Shown here one piece after another: positions 1 to 7,660 of a DNA stretch of 17,070 nucleotides. Under the pieces are notes generated by a model. The model did not search any database. It had not been told where the DNA came from and worked only from the letters and a program-made list of their open reading frames with translations. Source of the stretch: an uncultured euryarchaeote (lineage in GTDB: Archaea; Thermoplasmatota; Poseidoniia; Poseidoniales; Poseidoniaceae); the NCBI GenBank assembly GCA_937881505.1, contig CALGEM010000038.1:1-17070 (forward strand), read 5' to 3'. Positions within the stretch are counted from its first letter, which is position 1. Every line of letters starts with the position of its first letter. Position numbers and translations under genes: made by a program.

Positions 1-1
1 C

Positions 2-58
2 GACGACGACGAAGACGACGATGACGATGACGACGACGATGACGACGACGATGACGAT
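2..58 (+). repeat. GAC/GAT trinucleotide tract encoding poly-Asp
   Basis: Nineteen codons of almost pure GAC and GAT, with one GAA at codon 4, form a low-complexity trinucleotide repeat inside the acidic tail. GAC and GAT are mixed irregularly, so the tract is not a perfect microsatellite. It looks maintained for Asp content, though length variation by slippage is plausible. Confidence 0.85.
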
Positions 59-139
59 TCCACCGAAGAAGAAGCTGAAGAGGCCGAAGCTGAGGAAGAA
101 GAGGAGGACGCCCCTCCTGAAGAAAAGAAGAAATTTTGA
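2..139 (+). CDS. C-terminal acidic tail of an upstream gene (5' truncated)
   Basis: Reading frame 2 is open from the window edge to a TGA at 137-139 and encodes only a tail: three Asp, one Glu, fifteen consecutive Asp, then a Ser-Thr and a Glu/Ala-rich stretch ending in Pro-Pro-Glu-Glu-Lys-Lys-Lys-Phe. Nothing of the folded part of the protein lies in the window, so its function cannot be named. The following gene's ribosome-binding site overlaps this stop codon and its start is 11 bases downstream, so the two are very likely co-transcribed and translationally coupled. Acidic tails of this kind occur on histone- or nucleic-acid-mimicking proteins, secreted proteins and chaperones, so the tail is not diagnostic. 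I prefer this frame to the overlapping frame starting at 21, which would be a basic Met/Thr/Arg-rich protein and overlaps the next gene heavily. Confidence 0.75.
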   Translation, partial: DDDEDDDDDDDDDDDDDDDSTEEEAEEAEAEEEEEDAPPEEKKKF

Positions 140-143
140 GGTG
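138..143 (+). promoter_or_regulatory. Ribosome-binding site overlapping upstream stop
   Basis: GAGGTG, matching the archaeal anti-Shine-Dalgarno, lies seven bases before the ATG at 151. It overlaps the TGA of the upstream acidic-tailed gene (137-139), which supports coupled translation of the pair. Confidence 0.7.
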
Positions 144-150
144 AAGAAAA

Positions 151-2229
151 ATGTGGGAACATCGCAGCGTATCAGACAAATCATTCCAAGAAACCGGCCG
201 AATCTTGCCCAACGAGACGTATGTCAAGTTGATGGACGAAGTGGAAGCCGTGGTCACTCGAGCACAAGACGACAAGTTCGATGCCGAGACCTTCATGACC
301 TACATTCCTCGTCGGGGTCCTTGGGAAGAAATTCCAGCATCGGACCACTCCAAGGCCGACGCTCGAACCCGCTATATCGGTCCTGCGAGCGCCAAACTCC
401 TCAACACCAACTTGGTGCTGGGCTCCTCTTGGATTGATTCGGACCGTTTCAAGTACGAGCGAAGGATCACCAATATCGCTGACTACTTGAAGCAGAAAAC
501 CATCATCAACGCCAACATGTGGACGCCCAAGCAATTGTTCACCACGCAGACGTTCTTCTTCTGCTCAACCGGTGACGAAGAACGCATGGGCGGTGCCATC
601 CTCGAAGGTGACACCCGAAACGACGACCACCTGTTCCTCGGAACGGAAGGCAAGGAATTCCCCGAGTGGGAAGTCATCCTTTGGGGCCTTGGCCACCGTG
701 GTGTCGTCCCCGACTCCGACCCGCTCGACCGTGTTTACTATCCGTCGTTGATGCACCGAAACGTGTCGTTCAACAACCGACTGGGATGGACTCGCTACTC
801 TCCTGCCGGTTTCGGAAAGGACGCATCTGGCTACTTGATGACCCGCCCCAACACATGGATTTGGCCCGCTGTCAACGGCAACCGTGAGACGGCCACCGCC
901 TTCAACCTCCTTGTGAACCTCCCCGACCGAAGCTCCTCCTTTGGCGAGGAAGGTATCTCTGACGTGTTCATGACGACCGGTAAGACGTCCCTCTACACGC
1001 TGATGGGCATGATGCAATCGTCCACTGTTCGCCAAGCCTTTGGTGCAGGTTCAGAGATGGTTCCATTGGAATTCCACTGCATTGAGCCTGGGCTTGACGA
1101 GTGGATCGGCAACTCCAGCGACGAGGACAAGTACAGCCGCCTGTTCGAAGTCTGTGCTACCCTCGGCTACGTCTTGACCGACCCGCACATCGGTACCCTC
1201 GGTGGTGCTGCAAAGCGCCGCCGCCTCATCATGTACCCCTCGGACCAAGGCAATCTCTTGACCTGTGCCAATGCCAGTCAGGTGGCTGACCACGCCCTCA
1301 AGTCAAACTACGATGCGACCGTGTTCACCAAACTTGACCAGGCCGACTTCATGAACCGAGTCACTCGCCGATTCAAGGCCTACGCCGACCTTGTTGCTGC
1401 CTCCGATGTCGCTCGTGGCGCTCGCTGGATCAGCCAAGCTGAGGTCGACGGCGAGAAGATGATTGGACCCAATGTCCACTCCATCCTCTCCGTTCGCGGC
1501 TATGACATCCTGAACATGGACGAATACCTGAACACGTTCAACGATGTGTCGGCAGCTCCTGAGCGCTTGATGCGCCGCATCATCCAAACCGTGGCCACCA
1601 ACGCCCTGAAGACGGTGTACCCAGTTGACATGCTGGGCGAATCCTCCGGTCCTGCACCGTTTGAGCACATCTTCAACTCGCCTGACGATAACCCGCTTGT
1701 GTATTACACCGATGTGCGTTTCTTGGTTCCGACGTCCATTGACAAGTTGCGCTTCCAAACCGCTGCTCGTGGTGCAGACCGCGGTCGGATGCGTGAAGCC
1801 TACGCTTCCTTGACCGCCGCCGACCCCATGACCAGCCTGTCCATCCAAGACCTCTGCCTTCCGTTCTTGGCCGACCTCGGCCAAGACACCTGGCAGACCG
1901 GTACGGGCATCAACGAGAACGAGATCGTGGTGGAAGTGACCATGGCCGTGAACCCAGCCCGTGTGTGGCGCTCCTACCTTGAACCCACCATCAAGGAAGT
2001 CTTCGACATGCCAAAGGGCGACAAGGGCACGGCTGCGCAACTCTGGGGCGACGTGTTCATGACCAACGAAGTGCTTCACGACAAGATGCGCAAGGACGGC
2101 AACGAGCACTACCTCAACTTGCTCAAGATGGCCTACCACTGGTCCAACAACGAGGCGCAAAAAGAGCACAAGCTCGGAAAGCACGCCAAGAAGCCAGCGG
2201 CCAAGAAGTCCACTGCCAAGAAGAAGTGA
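151..2229 (+). CDS. 692-aa orphan protein with Lys/Ala-rich C-terminal tail
   Basis: A long uninterrupted frame with a convincing ribosome-binding site: GAGGTG at 138-143, seven bases before the ATG. I do not recognise the family. The protein is soluble-looking, with no signal peptide or clear membrane helix. It is rich in aromatic residues and Asn (for example Trp-Thr-Pro-Lys-Gln and repeated Arg-Tyr/Trp motifs). It ends in a basic tail over roughly the last 20 residues, made of Lys-Lys-Pro-Ala-Ala-Lys-Lys and Ser-Thr-Ala-Lys-Lys-Lys blocks resembling H1 or HupB nucleic-acid-binding tails. It directly follows a gene whose product ends in poly-Asp. Regular use of C-ending codons suggests it may be well expressed. 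The basic tail could bind DNA, RNA or an acidic partner. Existence of the gene is near certain; function is unknown. Confidence 0.9.
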   Translation: MWEHRSVSDKSFQETGRILPNETYVKLMDEVEAVVTRAQDDKFDAETFMTYIPRRGPWEEIPASDHSKADARTRYIGPASAKLLNTNLVLGSSWIDSDRFKYERRITNIADYLKQKTIINANMWTPKQLFTTQTFFFCSTGDEERMGGAILEGDTRNDDHLFLGTEGKEFPEWEVILWGLGHRGVVPDSDPLDRVYYPSLMHRNVSFNNRLGWTRYSPAGFGKDASGYLMTRPNTWIWPAVNGNRETATAFNLLVNLPDRSSSFGEEGISDVFMTTGKTSLYTLMGMMQSSTVRQAFGAGSEMVPLEFHCIEPGLDEWIGNSSDEDKYSRLFEVCATLGYVLTDPHIGTLGGAAKRRRLIMYPSDQGNLLTCANASQVADHALKSNYDATVFTKLDQADFMNRVTRRFKAYADLVAASDVARGARWISQAEVDGEKMIGPNVHSILSVRGYDILNMDEYLNTFNDVSAAPERLMRRIIQTVATNALKTVYPVDMLGESSGPAPFEHIFNSPDDNPLVYYTDVRFLVPTSIDKLRFQTAARGADRGRMREAYASLTAADPMTSLSIQDLCLPFLADLGQDTWQTGTGINENEIVVEVTMAVNPARVWRSYLEPTIKEVFDMPKGDKGTAAQLWGDVFMTNEVLHDKMRKDGNEHYLNLLKMAYHWSNNEAQKEHKLGKHAKKPAAKKSTAKKK

Positions 2230-2257
2230 GTTCGTCCTGAATAAGGATTGAAGAACA

Positions 2258-2272
2258 AGAGGCCCCGCCTCT
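2258..2272 (+). other. Small hairpin before the chaperonin start
   Basis: AGAGGC and GCCTCT form a perfect 6-bp stem around a CCC loop in the 49-base gap, ending six bases before the chaperonin ATG at 2279. There is no T-run after it, so it is not an obvious terminator. It may affect access to the start codon or be chance. Confidence 0.35.
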
Positions 2273-2278
2273 CACATC

Positions 2279-3862
2279 ATGGCGAACGGTAACGACGGCA
2301 GTGGGCGTGCCCCTGTTGCCATCGTTCGACCCACCACGACGGTCACCAGCGGCGTGGGCGTCACCCAGAAACTCGTAACCGCTGCGGTTGCATTTGGCGA
2401 CCTCATGCAGGGTACCTTTGGGCCGAAGGGCCTCGACAAAATGCTCTACAAAACCAATGGCGAAACGGCCGTGACCAACGATGGCGCAAAAATCGTTGCC
2501 GAACTGCTCGTGAAACACCCCGCCGCCAAAGCCTTCGTTCAATTGGCTGACGCCCAAGAACAAGCCTGCGGCGACGGCGTTACCGGTTGCCTTCTTTTTG
2601 CCAGCGAATTGATGCGAGAAGCCGGCCGATTGTTGGAACGCGGACTTCATCCTCTCGTCTGCATTCAAGGTTTTCAATCGGCTTTGGACGTGGCATTGAC
2701 TCATCTCGATGGCGTTTCCGAGTCATTGACCGAAGGCGATAGCCGCCTTGATGCCGTCGCACAAACGGCCATGACCGGGACCTCCGCCGATACCGGTGAC
2801 GACACACTTTCCTCCTTGCTTGTCCAAGCGCTTCGGACCGTGGGTTCAGCCGATGGTGTGGATTTTGAAGACGTTCGCATGGCCAAGCGGACCCAAGGTA
2901 ACCTCTTCGACACGCGTTTGGTTGACGGCCTTGTTCTTGACACCGCCTTGTCCTTGGACCGCCTCCCACGTCGTCTTGAGAATGGAACGGTCCTGGCGTT
3001 GACCTGCCCGTTGGACCAGGAAGAAACGGTTCGAGAAACGGAGATTGAAGTTGAAGACGCCGAGCAGTGGATGGCCTTTGTAGAAGCACGAGATGCCTTG
3101 TTGAAAGCCAAGGTTGACGCCGTGCTGGCCACGGGAGCGACCGCCATCTTCAGTGCTGAGTCCATTGAACCCAGCATTGTCCACGCCCTCACCGATGCCG
3201 GATGTTTTGTTCTCGGTGGTCTTGAACGAGCAGGCGTTGAGGACATCGCTCAAGCTTCCGGCGCCACCATGTGCGACCATCTTGATGACGTTGATGCGTC
3301 CATGTTGGGTGCCTTCGCCTCGTTGGAGGTTGAAACTGGAGAGGGACTTGACGGTCGACGAGAACGCCTCTGCCTTCGATTTGGAGATGACGCCGGTTTG
3401 GTTACCATCGATGTTGGTGGCGGGGACGGGGCTGCGGTTGAGGAAACCATTCGGGGGCTGTACGATGCGCTTCGTTCCACTTCGTTGGCGATGAAAACCA
3501 AGTCGATTGTCCGTGGAGGTGGAAGTTTCCACATGGGCGCTTCCTTGGTGGTCAAAGAGGCTGCTGAACACCAAGCAGGACGAGAACGCTTGGCCATGGA
3601 GGCCTTCGCTCGAGCCCTGGAAAACATTCCTTCCACACTGGCCCAGAACGCCGGCGTTGACCGCTTAGACACCTTGCTTGCACTGCGCGCTGAACACCGC
3701 CGGGGCTCTCAACATGCAGGAATTGATGCAAACGGGAAGGTGGCCGAAATCACAGAAACATGGCTGCCCGCTGAAACATTGCATCATGCACTCGAATCGG
3801 CTACTGAAACTGCTTGTGGATTGTTGCGTGTTGACCAAGTCATTTCAGCTCGAGGCGACTGA
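2279..3862 (+). CDS. Divergent thermosome / group II chaperonin (TCP-1 family) subunit
   Basis: This protein of 527 residues has the length and order of a thermosome subunit. The equatorial nucleotide-binding segment holds Gly-Thr-Phe-Gly-Pro-Lys-Gly-Leu-Asp-Lys at 45-54 and Asn-Asp-Gly at 67-69. The second phosphate loop is Gly-Asp-Gly-Val-Thr at 98-102 (usual form GDGTT). A recognisable apical domain follows, then a Gly-Gly-Gly at 413-415 and the closing equatorial segment with LAQNAGVDRLD. The family folds proteins in double-ring cages using ATP. Here two active-site features differ. The usual Glu-Asp-Gly before the Gly-Gly-Gly is replaced, so the position of the hydrolytic Asp (D386 in Methanococcus Mm-Cpn numbering) reads Thr407 by gap-free alignment. 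The Glu usually following GGGA is also missing (GGGSFHM). It is probably a specialised paralog, since a canonical thermosome is expected elsewhere. The ATG at 2279 gives the usual N-terminus. Confidence 0.93.
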   Translation: MANGNDGSGRAPVAIVRPTTTVTSGVGVTQKLVTAAVAFGDLMQGTFGPKGLDKMLYKTNGETAVTNDGAKIVAELLVKHPAAKAFVQLADAQEQACGDGVTGCLLFASELMREAGRLLERGLHPLVCIQGFQSALDVALTHLDGVSESLTEGDSRLDAVAQTAMTGTSADTGDDTLSSLLVQALRTVGSADGVDFEDVRMAKRTQGNLFDTRLVDGLVLDTALSLDRLPRRLENGTVLALTCPLDQEETVRETEIEVEDAEQWMAFVEARDALLKAKVDAVLATGATAIFSAESIEPSIVHALTDAGCFVLGGLERAGVEDIAQASGATMCDHLDDVDASMLGAFASLEVETGEGLDGRRERLCLRFGDDAGLVTIDVGGGDGAAVEETIRGLYDALRSTSLAMKTKSIVRGGGSFHMGASLVVKEAAEHQAGRERLAMEAFARALENIPSTLAQNAGVDRLDTLLALRAEHRRGSQHAGIDANGKVAEITETWLPAETLHHALESATETACGLLRVDQVISARGD

Positions 3863-3935
3863 ATATTTACAGAAAAGCACCTGTCGCTAGGTTCAAGTGC
3901 ATCCGACGGGGCAAGTGCGATAACGGGTTCACGCC

Positions 3936-5576
3936 ATGAATACCGTTTCCTCGCCGCCACGCGCTCTCCTCAGCGTGTGGGACAAAACTGGAATTGTTGA
4001 CTTCGCAAAGGGGCTTGCTGCCCTTGGATTTGAACTCGTTTCAACAGGCGGAACCGCCCGCACCTTGATGGAAGCAGGCCTCGAGGTTCGCTTGGTTTCT
4101 GACCTCACACAACATCCGGAAATCTTTGATGGCCGTGTAAAATCCCTCCACCCCGCCATTCACGGCCCACTGCTTGCACGCTTGCACCAAGAGACCGATG
4201 CGACCGAACTGCAACGTCTTGGTTATGCGCCGATTCCCGTGGTCGCCTGCAATTTGTACCCCTTTGGCGATGCTGCAGCCAAACAACCCCCTCTTTCAGA
4301 TGACGAACTCTTGGAAATGATCGACATTGGCGGGCCGACCATGGTGCGAGCCTCGGCCAAAAATCATCAACACGTCCTGATCGCCACCAACCCTTCGACA
4401 TACGAACGAATCTTGCAAGCCCTGCAAGCTACAGACGATATCTCGTCAATTTCCATGGACCTCCGGCGTTCCTTGGCTCTCGAAGCCTTTGAACACACGG
4501 CTTCCTATGATGTGGCCATCGCCCAGGAATTGCACCGTCGCACCGTCGGGGACCCTTCCAAAGGCGCTACCATGGAAGAGCAACGTGACCGATTGCCTGC
4601 GAGCATGCTTGCTGCCAGCCATCAAGTGAGCACGCTGCGATACGGCGAAAACGGCCACCAAGCCGCAGCCCTGTACGTGAACCACGACGCACCCAACGGC
4701 CACAACACCCTCGTGACCGCTCACGTTGAGGGAGGGAAAGCGATGTCCTACAACAACTACAGCGATGCGGATGCTACCCTTCGCTTGTGCCGTTCCTTGT
4801 CCACCGATGAGTGGCCAGCAACACCTCATGCCTGCGTGATTGTCAAACACAACAATCCCTGCGGAGCAGCACTCGGAGCAACCCAGCGTGAAGCGTTTGA
4901 AATGGCCCTTGCTAGCGACCCAGAATCCGCCTTTGGTTCCATCATTTGTTTCAATGAAATAGTGGAGGCGTCGACTGCTGAGGCCGTGGGTGATTTATTC
5001 GTTGAGGTCATGATGGCGCCGGGTTATACCGATGAAGCCAAGACGACGCTGATGCAGAAGAAGAACCGACGACTTCTGACCATCGATTCTCCCGGCAATC
5101 GCTTGGAACCGCTCCAACGGCAAGTTGTCAGAAAACCCATCGAAGGAGGCGTTTTGGTTCAAACCGAAGAGCCCCCAATTATCGATTGGGAAAAGGCCAC
5201 GACGGTCACCGATGCACAACCAACACAGGAACAAATTGACAGCATGAAATTCGCCGTTCGCGTGTGTGAACAGGTCAAATCAAACGCCATCGTGATGGTT
5301 CAAGGAACCGCAACCGTAGGGATTGGCCCGGGTCAAACCAGCCGCGTTGAAGCCGTCAAAATTGCAGCGCGGCGAGCGGGCGAACGCGCCAAAAACTGTG
5401 TGCTAGCATCCGACGCCTTCTTCCCGTTCAAGGACGGATTGGAACAGGCTGCCGATGCCGGTGCGACCGCCATCGTACAACCAGGCGGCTCCATTCGAGA
5501 CCAGGAAGTCATCGACGAAGCAAACGCGAGGGGCATTGCCATGCTCTTCACGGGACACCGTCTGTTCCGGCACTGA
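3936..5576 (+). CDS. purH: Bifunctional AICAR formyltransferase / IMP cyclohydrolase
   Basis: This enzyme catalyses the last two steps of IMP synthesis: formylation of AICAR using 10-formyl-tetrahydrofolate, then ring closure. The N-terminal MGS-like cyclohydrolase domain shows SVWDKTG near residues 13-19, STGGTA at 36-41 and GRVKSLHP at 66-73. The C-terminal transformylase domain shows RYGENGHQ (usually RYGENPHQ), the catalytic Lys304-His305 in KHNNPCG, DPESAFGS, DAFFPFKDG and the family's closing FTG...FRH. The length of 546 is slightly above the usual 510-530. All key residues are present, so it should be active. No good Shine-Dalgarno precedes the ATG, so initiation on a leaderless or short-leader transcript is likely. 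It follows the chaperonin gene after 73 bases and converges on the DUF454 gene. purN lies about 600 bases downstream, so the two formyl-transfer genes are near each other but not in one operon. Confidence 0.97.
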   Translation: MNTVSSPPRALLSVWDKTGIVDFAKGLAALGFELVSTGGTARTLMEAGLEVRLVSDLTQHPEIFDGRVKSLHPAIHGPLLARLHQETDATELQRLGYAPIPVVACNLYPFGDAAAKQPPLSDDELLEMIDIGGPTMVRASAKNHQHVLIATNPSTYERILQALQATDDISSISMDLRRSLALEAFEHTASYDVAIAQELHRRTVGDPSKGATMEEQRDRLPASMLAASHQVSTLRYGENGHQAAALYVNHDAPNGHNTLVTAHVEGGKAMSYNNYSDADATLRLCRSLSTDEWPATPHACVIVKHNNPCGAALGATQREAFEMALASDPESAFGSIICFNEIVEASTAEAVGDLFVEVMMAPGYTDEAKTTLMQKKNRRLLTIDSPGNRLEPLQRQVVRKPIEGGVLVQTEEPPIIDWEKATTVTDAQPTQEQIDSMKFAVRVCEQVKSNAIVMVQGTATVGIGPGQTSRVEAVKIAARRAGERAKNCVLASDAFFPFKDGLEQAADAGATAIVQPGGSIRDQEVIDEANARGIAMLFTGHRLFRH

Positions 5577-5599
5577 ACCGCTCAACGATGAGCCATCGG

Positions 5600-6112
5600 T
5601 CATGTCGTGGTTGGCACACGCCAGCCCACCCACCAAATACCGATGACGGCAACAATGGCGATGGTGGTTTGTCCAAAACCCGGGTCGCCTAGAATGGTGA
5701 TGTACCAAATAGAGGCAGCCGAAACCAGAGCGATTAAGCCACATATGGCGATTTTTGAGTGAAAGGGCAACGCTCGTCCCGACCGATAATAACCCAAGAG
5801 CAACGAGCCAAACATCGGGTTGGTCAGCAACCATCGAAACAACTTTTGCGATGAGCGGCCATAACAGTAGGCGGCAGCCACCAACCACGAGGTAGTGGGC
5901 CATCCCGGAAGAAAGACGCCAATGCCAGCGAACACGACGAAGATGCTGCCAATCGCCACCCAAATCGTGCGCACCAAGGGGTTGGCACTGGGTTTGTGCA
6001 TGGCAAGGACCGTCTCAATGACCTCGCTGTCGGTCAAGGATTCATACCGCTCTGCGAGGGCGCGGGCAGCCTCCTTTCGTTGGGTCGCTGAGGACACGGC
6101 AGTTTCAGACAT
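5600..6112 (-). CDS. DUF454 (YbaN-type) small integral membrane protein
   Basis: The 170-residue product has a hydrophilic N-terminus of about 50 residues. A membrane segment carrying the family hallmark follows: FLPGWPTTSWLVAAAYCYGR, matching the DUF454 pattern LPGLPTTPFLLLAAxCFAR. Next come RSSQKLFRWLL, a GRALP segment (usually RAIP) and two more hydrophobic helices. The function of DUF454 proteins is not established; they sit in the inner membrane of many bacteria and some archaea. The gene converges on purH with 23 bases between stops and diverges from purN across 89 bases. No link to purine metabolism is implied. The ATG at 6112 lacks a clear ribosome-binding site, so leaderless expression is likely. 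Confidence 0.82.
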   Translation of the reverse strand: MSETAVSSATQRKEAARALAERYESLTDSEVIETVLAMHKPSANPLVRTIWVAIGSIFVVFAGIGVFLPGWPTTSWLVAAAYCYGRSSQKLFRWLLTNPMFGSLLLGYYRSGRALPFHSKIAICGLIALVSAASIWYITILGDPGFGQTTIAIVAVIGIWWVGWRVPTTT

Positions 6113-6201
6113 GTATCCTCAAGCCTTACCCAAGGTCACCCTTGCTAAAACCCTTGGTTTGGTGAGGAAAGGGTTGAAACATCGTCCAACTTGGGCGGAC
6201 C

Positions 6202-6882
6202 ATGGAATCAGGCGTCGTTGGCGGCCGTGTTGCTACAAGCACGGCTCCACTGCGTTGCGCCGTTTTCATCTCCGGCTCAGGAAGCGGCATGGAAGCCATG
6301 GTTTTGGCGCAACGGCGATTTGATTTGCCCCACGAAACAACCGTTGTCGTTTCTAATCACGCTTCGATTGAAGGGCTCAAGCGAGCGGAGAAACTTGGGA
6401 TACCGACCGTGGTGGTTGAACGGACCAGCGGCGAACGTACCTTGACGCGAGAGGAGCACGAAGCAGTGCTGATGGAACAACTCGCTCCCTACGATGTAGA
6501 ATTTATCGTGCTATCGGGTTACATGCGGCTCTTGTCCCCCGTCTTTCTCACCCAATGGGAGCACCGGGTGGTCAACATTCATCCTTCGTTGCTGCCAAAT
6601 TTCCCTGGTGCTCACGCACATCGCGACGTCCTCGCTGCTGACGCAAGACTGTCGGGATGCACGGTTCATTTGGTGGATGAAGGCATGGACACCGGTGCGA
6701 TTCTCGCTCAATCACCCGTCCCCGTGTTCCCAGATGACGATGAAACCACACTCAGCCAACGTGTCAAAACCGAAGAACACCGCCTCTACCCTCGTGTACT
6801 GACATGGATTGCCGAGGGACGCGTTCATTTCACGGCCGACGGTTTGACAGTTGAGGGTGTTGAAGGTCGCTTGGTCGATTGA
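6202..6882 (+). CDS. purN: Phosphoribosylglycinamide formyltransferase (GAR transformylase, PurN)
   Basis: PurN transfers a formyl group from 10-formyl-tetrahydrofolate to GAR in purine synthesis. The catalytic triad is visible: Asn125 and His127 in NIHPSLLP, and Asp163 in VDEGMDTG. The companion segments SGYMRLLSP and EHRLYPRVLTW are also present. The phosphate-binding loop is altered: the usual GSN reads Gly-Ser-Gly at 27-29, so the Asn side chain that helps hold the GAR phosphate is missing. At 226 residues it carries about 15 extra N-terminal residues, so the start is uncertain and the true start may lie slightly inside. No ribosome-binding site is seen. The 3' end overlaps mobA on the other strand by 53 bases. 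Confidence 0.95.
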   Translation: MESGVVGGRVATSTAPLRCAVFISGSGSGMEAMVLAQRRFDLPHETTVVVSNHASIEGLKRAEKLGIPTVVVERTSGERTLTREEHEAVLMEQLAPYDVEFIVLSGYMRLLSPVFLTQWEHRVVNIHPSLLPNFPGAHAHRDVLAADARLSGCTVHLVDEGMDTGAILAQSPVPVFPDDDETTLSQRVKTEEHRLYPRVLTWIAEGRVHFTADGLTVEGVEGRLVD

Positions 6883-7363
6883 AATTGGAAAACGCCGAAC
6901 GATGCCCCTCGACTTCCACAGAAGGTAGACGCTGAACAAGCGAGGTGACACTCGTCGCCGTTTTATCCAACTCAATGTTGCGGGGGAGATAGGCGAACAA
7001 GGGTTGTCGCTGACCGGTTTCATCGTGCGGAACACCTCCTTCTGGGGCAGCTGCCAAAAAGGCGCTGATGGCTTCGGGAGAGAGCAAGAACGCATCGCAA
7101 GGCACCAAGAGAATGGAGGTGCCCAATTCCGAACGGATCCAGGGTATGATGCGGTGCAAACCGCTTAGATGAGGTGGGTCAGCCAACACTTCGCCCCCGA
7201 ACAACGACGCTCGTTCTTCACCTCCACACAGAACCACGGACCGCTCAACACCCGCCTCAGCGAGACACTGCTTGAGCCGGTCAACGCCTCCAAACATCTC
7301 GGCCTTTTCCTGCCCCATCCGTCGACTTACGCCGCCGGCGAGGATGACGGCTACAACGCTCAT
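6830..7363 (-). CDS. mobA: MobA-like molybdenum cofactor guanylyltransferase
   Basis: The protein starts with the nucleotidyltransferase signature LAGGVSRRMGQEKA (residues about 10-23 counted from the ATG at 7369), including the Lys that contacts GTP. It continues with ADPPHLSGLH in place of the usual D...GPLAGI, the metal-binding PCDAF, and FSNFNRPSDL near the end, matching the FxNINTPEDL terminus. MobA attaches GMP to molybdopterin to form the guanine dinucleotide cofactor. Two in-frame ATGs exist at 7369 and 7363. I chose 7363 because GAGGG (7374-7370) lies six bases before it but touches the other. It is the last gene of a four-gene minus-strand unit, nine bases after the preceding stop. 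No other molybdopterin gene is in the window, so a related nucleotidyltransferase role is possible. Confidence 0.85.
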   Translation of the reverse strand: MSVVAVILAGGVSRRMGQEKAEMFGGVDRLKQCLAEAGVERSVVLCGGEERASLFGGEVLADPPHLSGLHRIIPWIRSELGTSILLVPCDAFLLSPEAISAFLAAAPEGGVPHDETGQRQPLFAYLPRNIELDKTATSVTSLVQRLPSVEVEGHRSAFSNFNRPSDLQHPQLSNRRP

Positions 7364-7372
7364 GGTCATCCC

Positions 7373-7660
7373 TCAGTGCATGCTGTCGAGTTCATCAAGG
7401 GCTGCTTCGAGTTCTGAAAGCAATCCGCGCACACGCTGCAACAACGCCTTCCGCTCCCGACTGGAGCGAGCTTCCGGAAGCCATTCGAGCAGACGTCGAA
7501 CATCCTTTGCGTCCCGTTCAACCGTCCACTTGAGGACGTTCTCCAAAACGGGGTCCTCGGCTGGCAACAAGCGCTCGACCATGGACACCAACCGTGAAGA
7601 TGCTCCTTCAATGCTCCGCTTCCAATAATCGCTGTCGGATGCGCTCAAACATTTCACCAC
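7373..7660 (-). CDS. 95-aa helical protein of unknown function
   Basis: A small, charged, Leu-rich product that looks all-helical, with several Glu/Arg pairs (for example LLEWLPEARSSRERKALLQRVRGLLSELEAALDELD). No family is recognised. Its frame opens with GTG-GTG at 7660 and overlaps the end of the upstream gene (stop at 7608) by 53 bases. A more likely start is TTG at 7648, eight bases after AGGTGG, or a start near 7590 after a GAAGGAG at the upstream stop. Its stop is nine bases before the preferred mobA start, which supports membership of the same operon. A dependent or accessory role to the 206-aa neighbour is inference only. Confidence 0.65.
   Translation of the reverse strand: MVKCLSASDSDYWKRSIEGASSRLVSMVERLLPAEDPVLENVLKWTVERDAKDVRRLLEWLPEARSSRERKALLQRVRGLLSELEAALDELDSMH

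Noticed and set aside
21..437. 138-aa + frame beginning in the GAC/GAT tract
   Set aside because: It is the shifted reading of the poly-Asp tail, overlaps the real gene at 151 for most of its length, and has low-complexity basic content.
1303..2184. 293-aa minus-strand frame inside the 692-aa gene
   Set aside because: Antisense shadow, with Val/His-rich composition and no recognisable motif, fully inside a well-supported gene with a ribosome-binding site.
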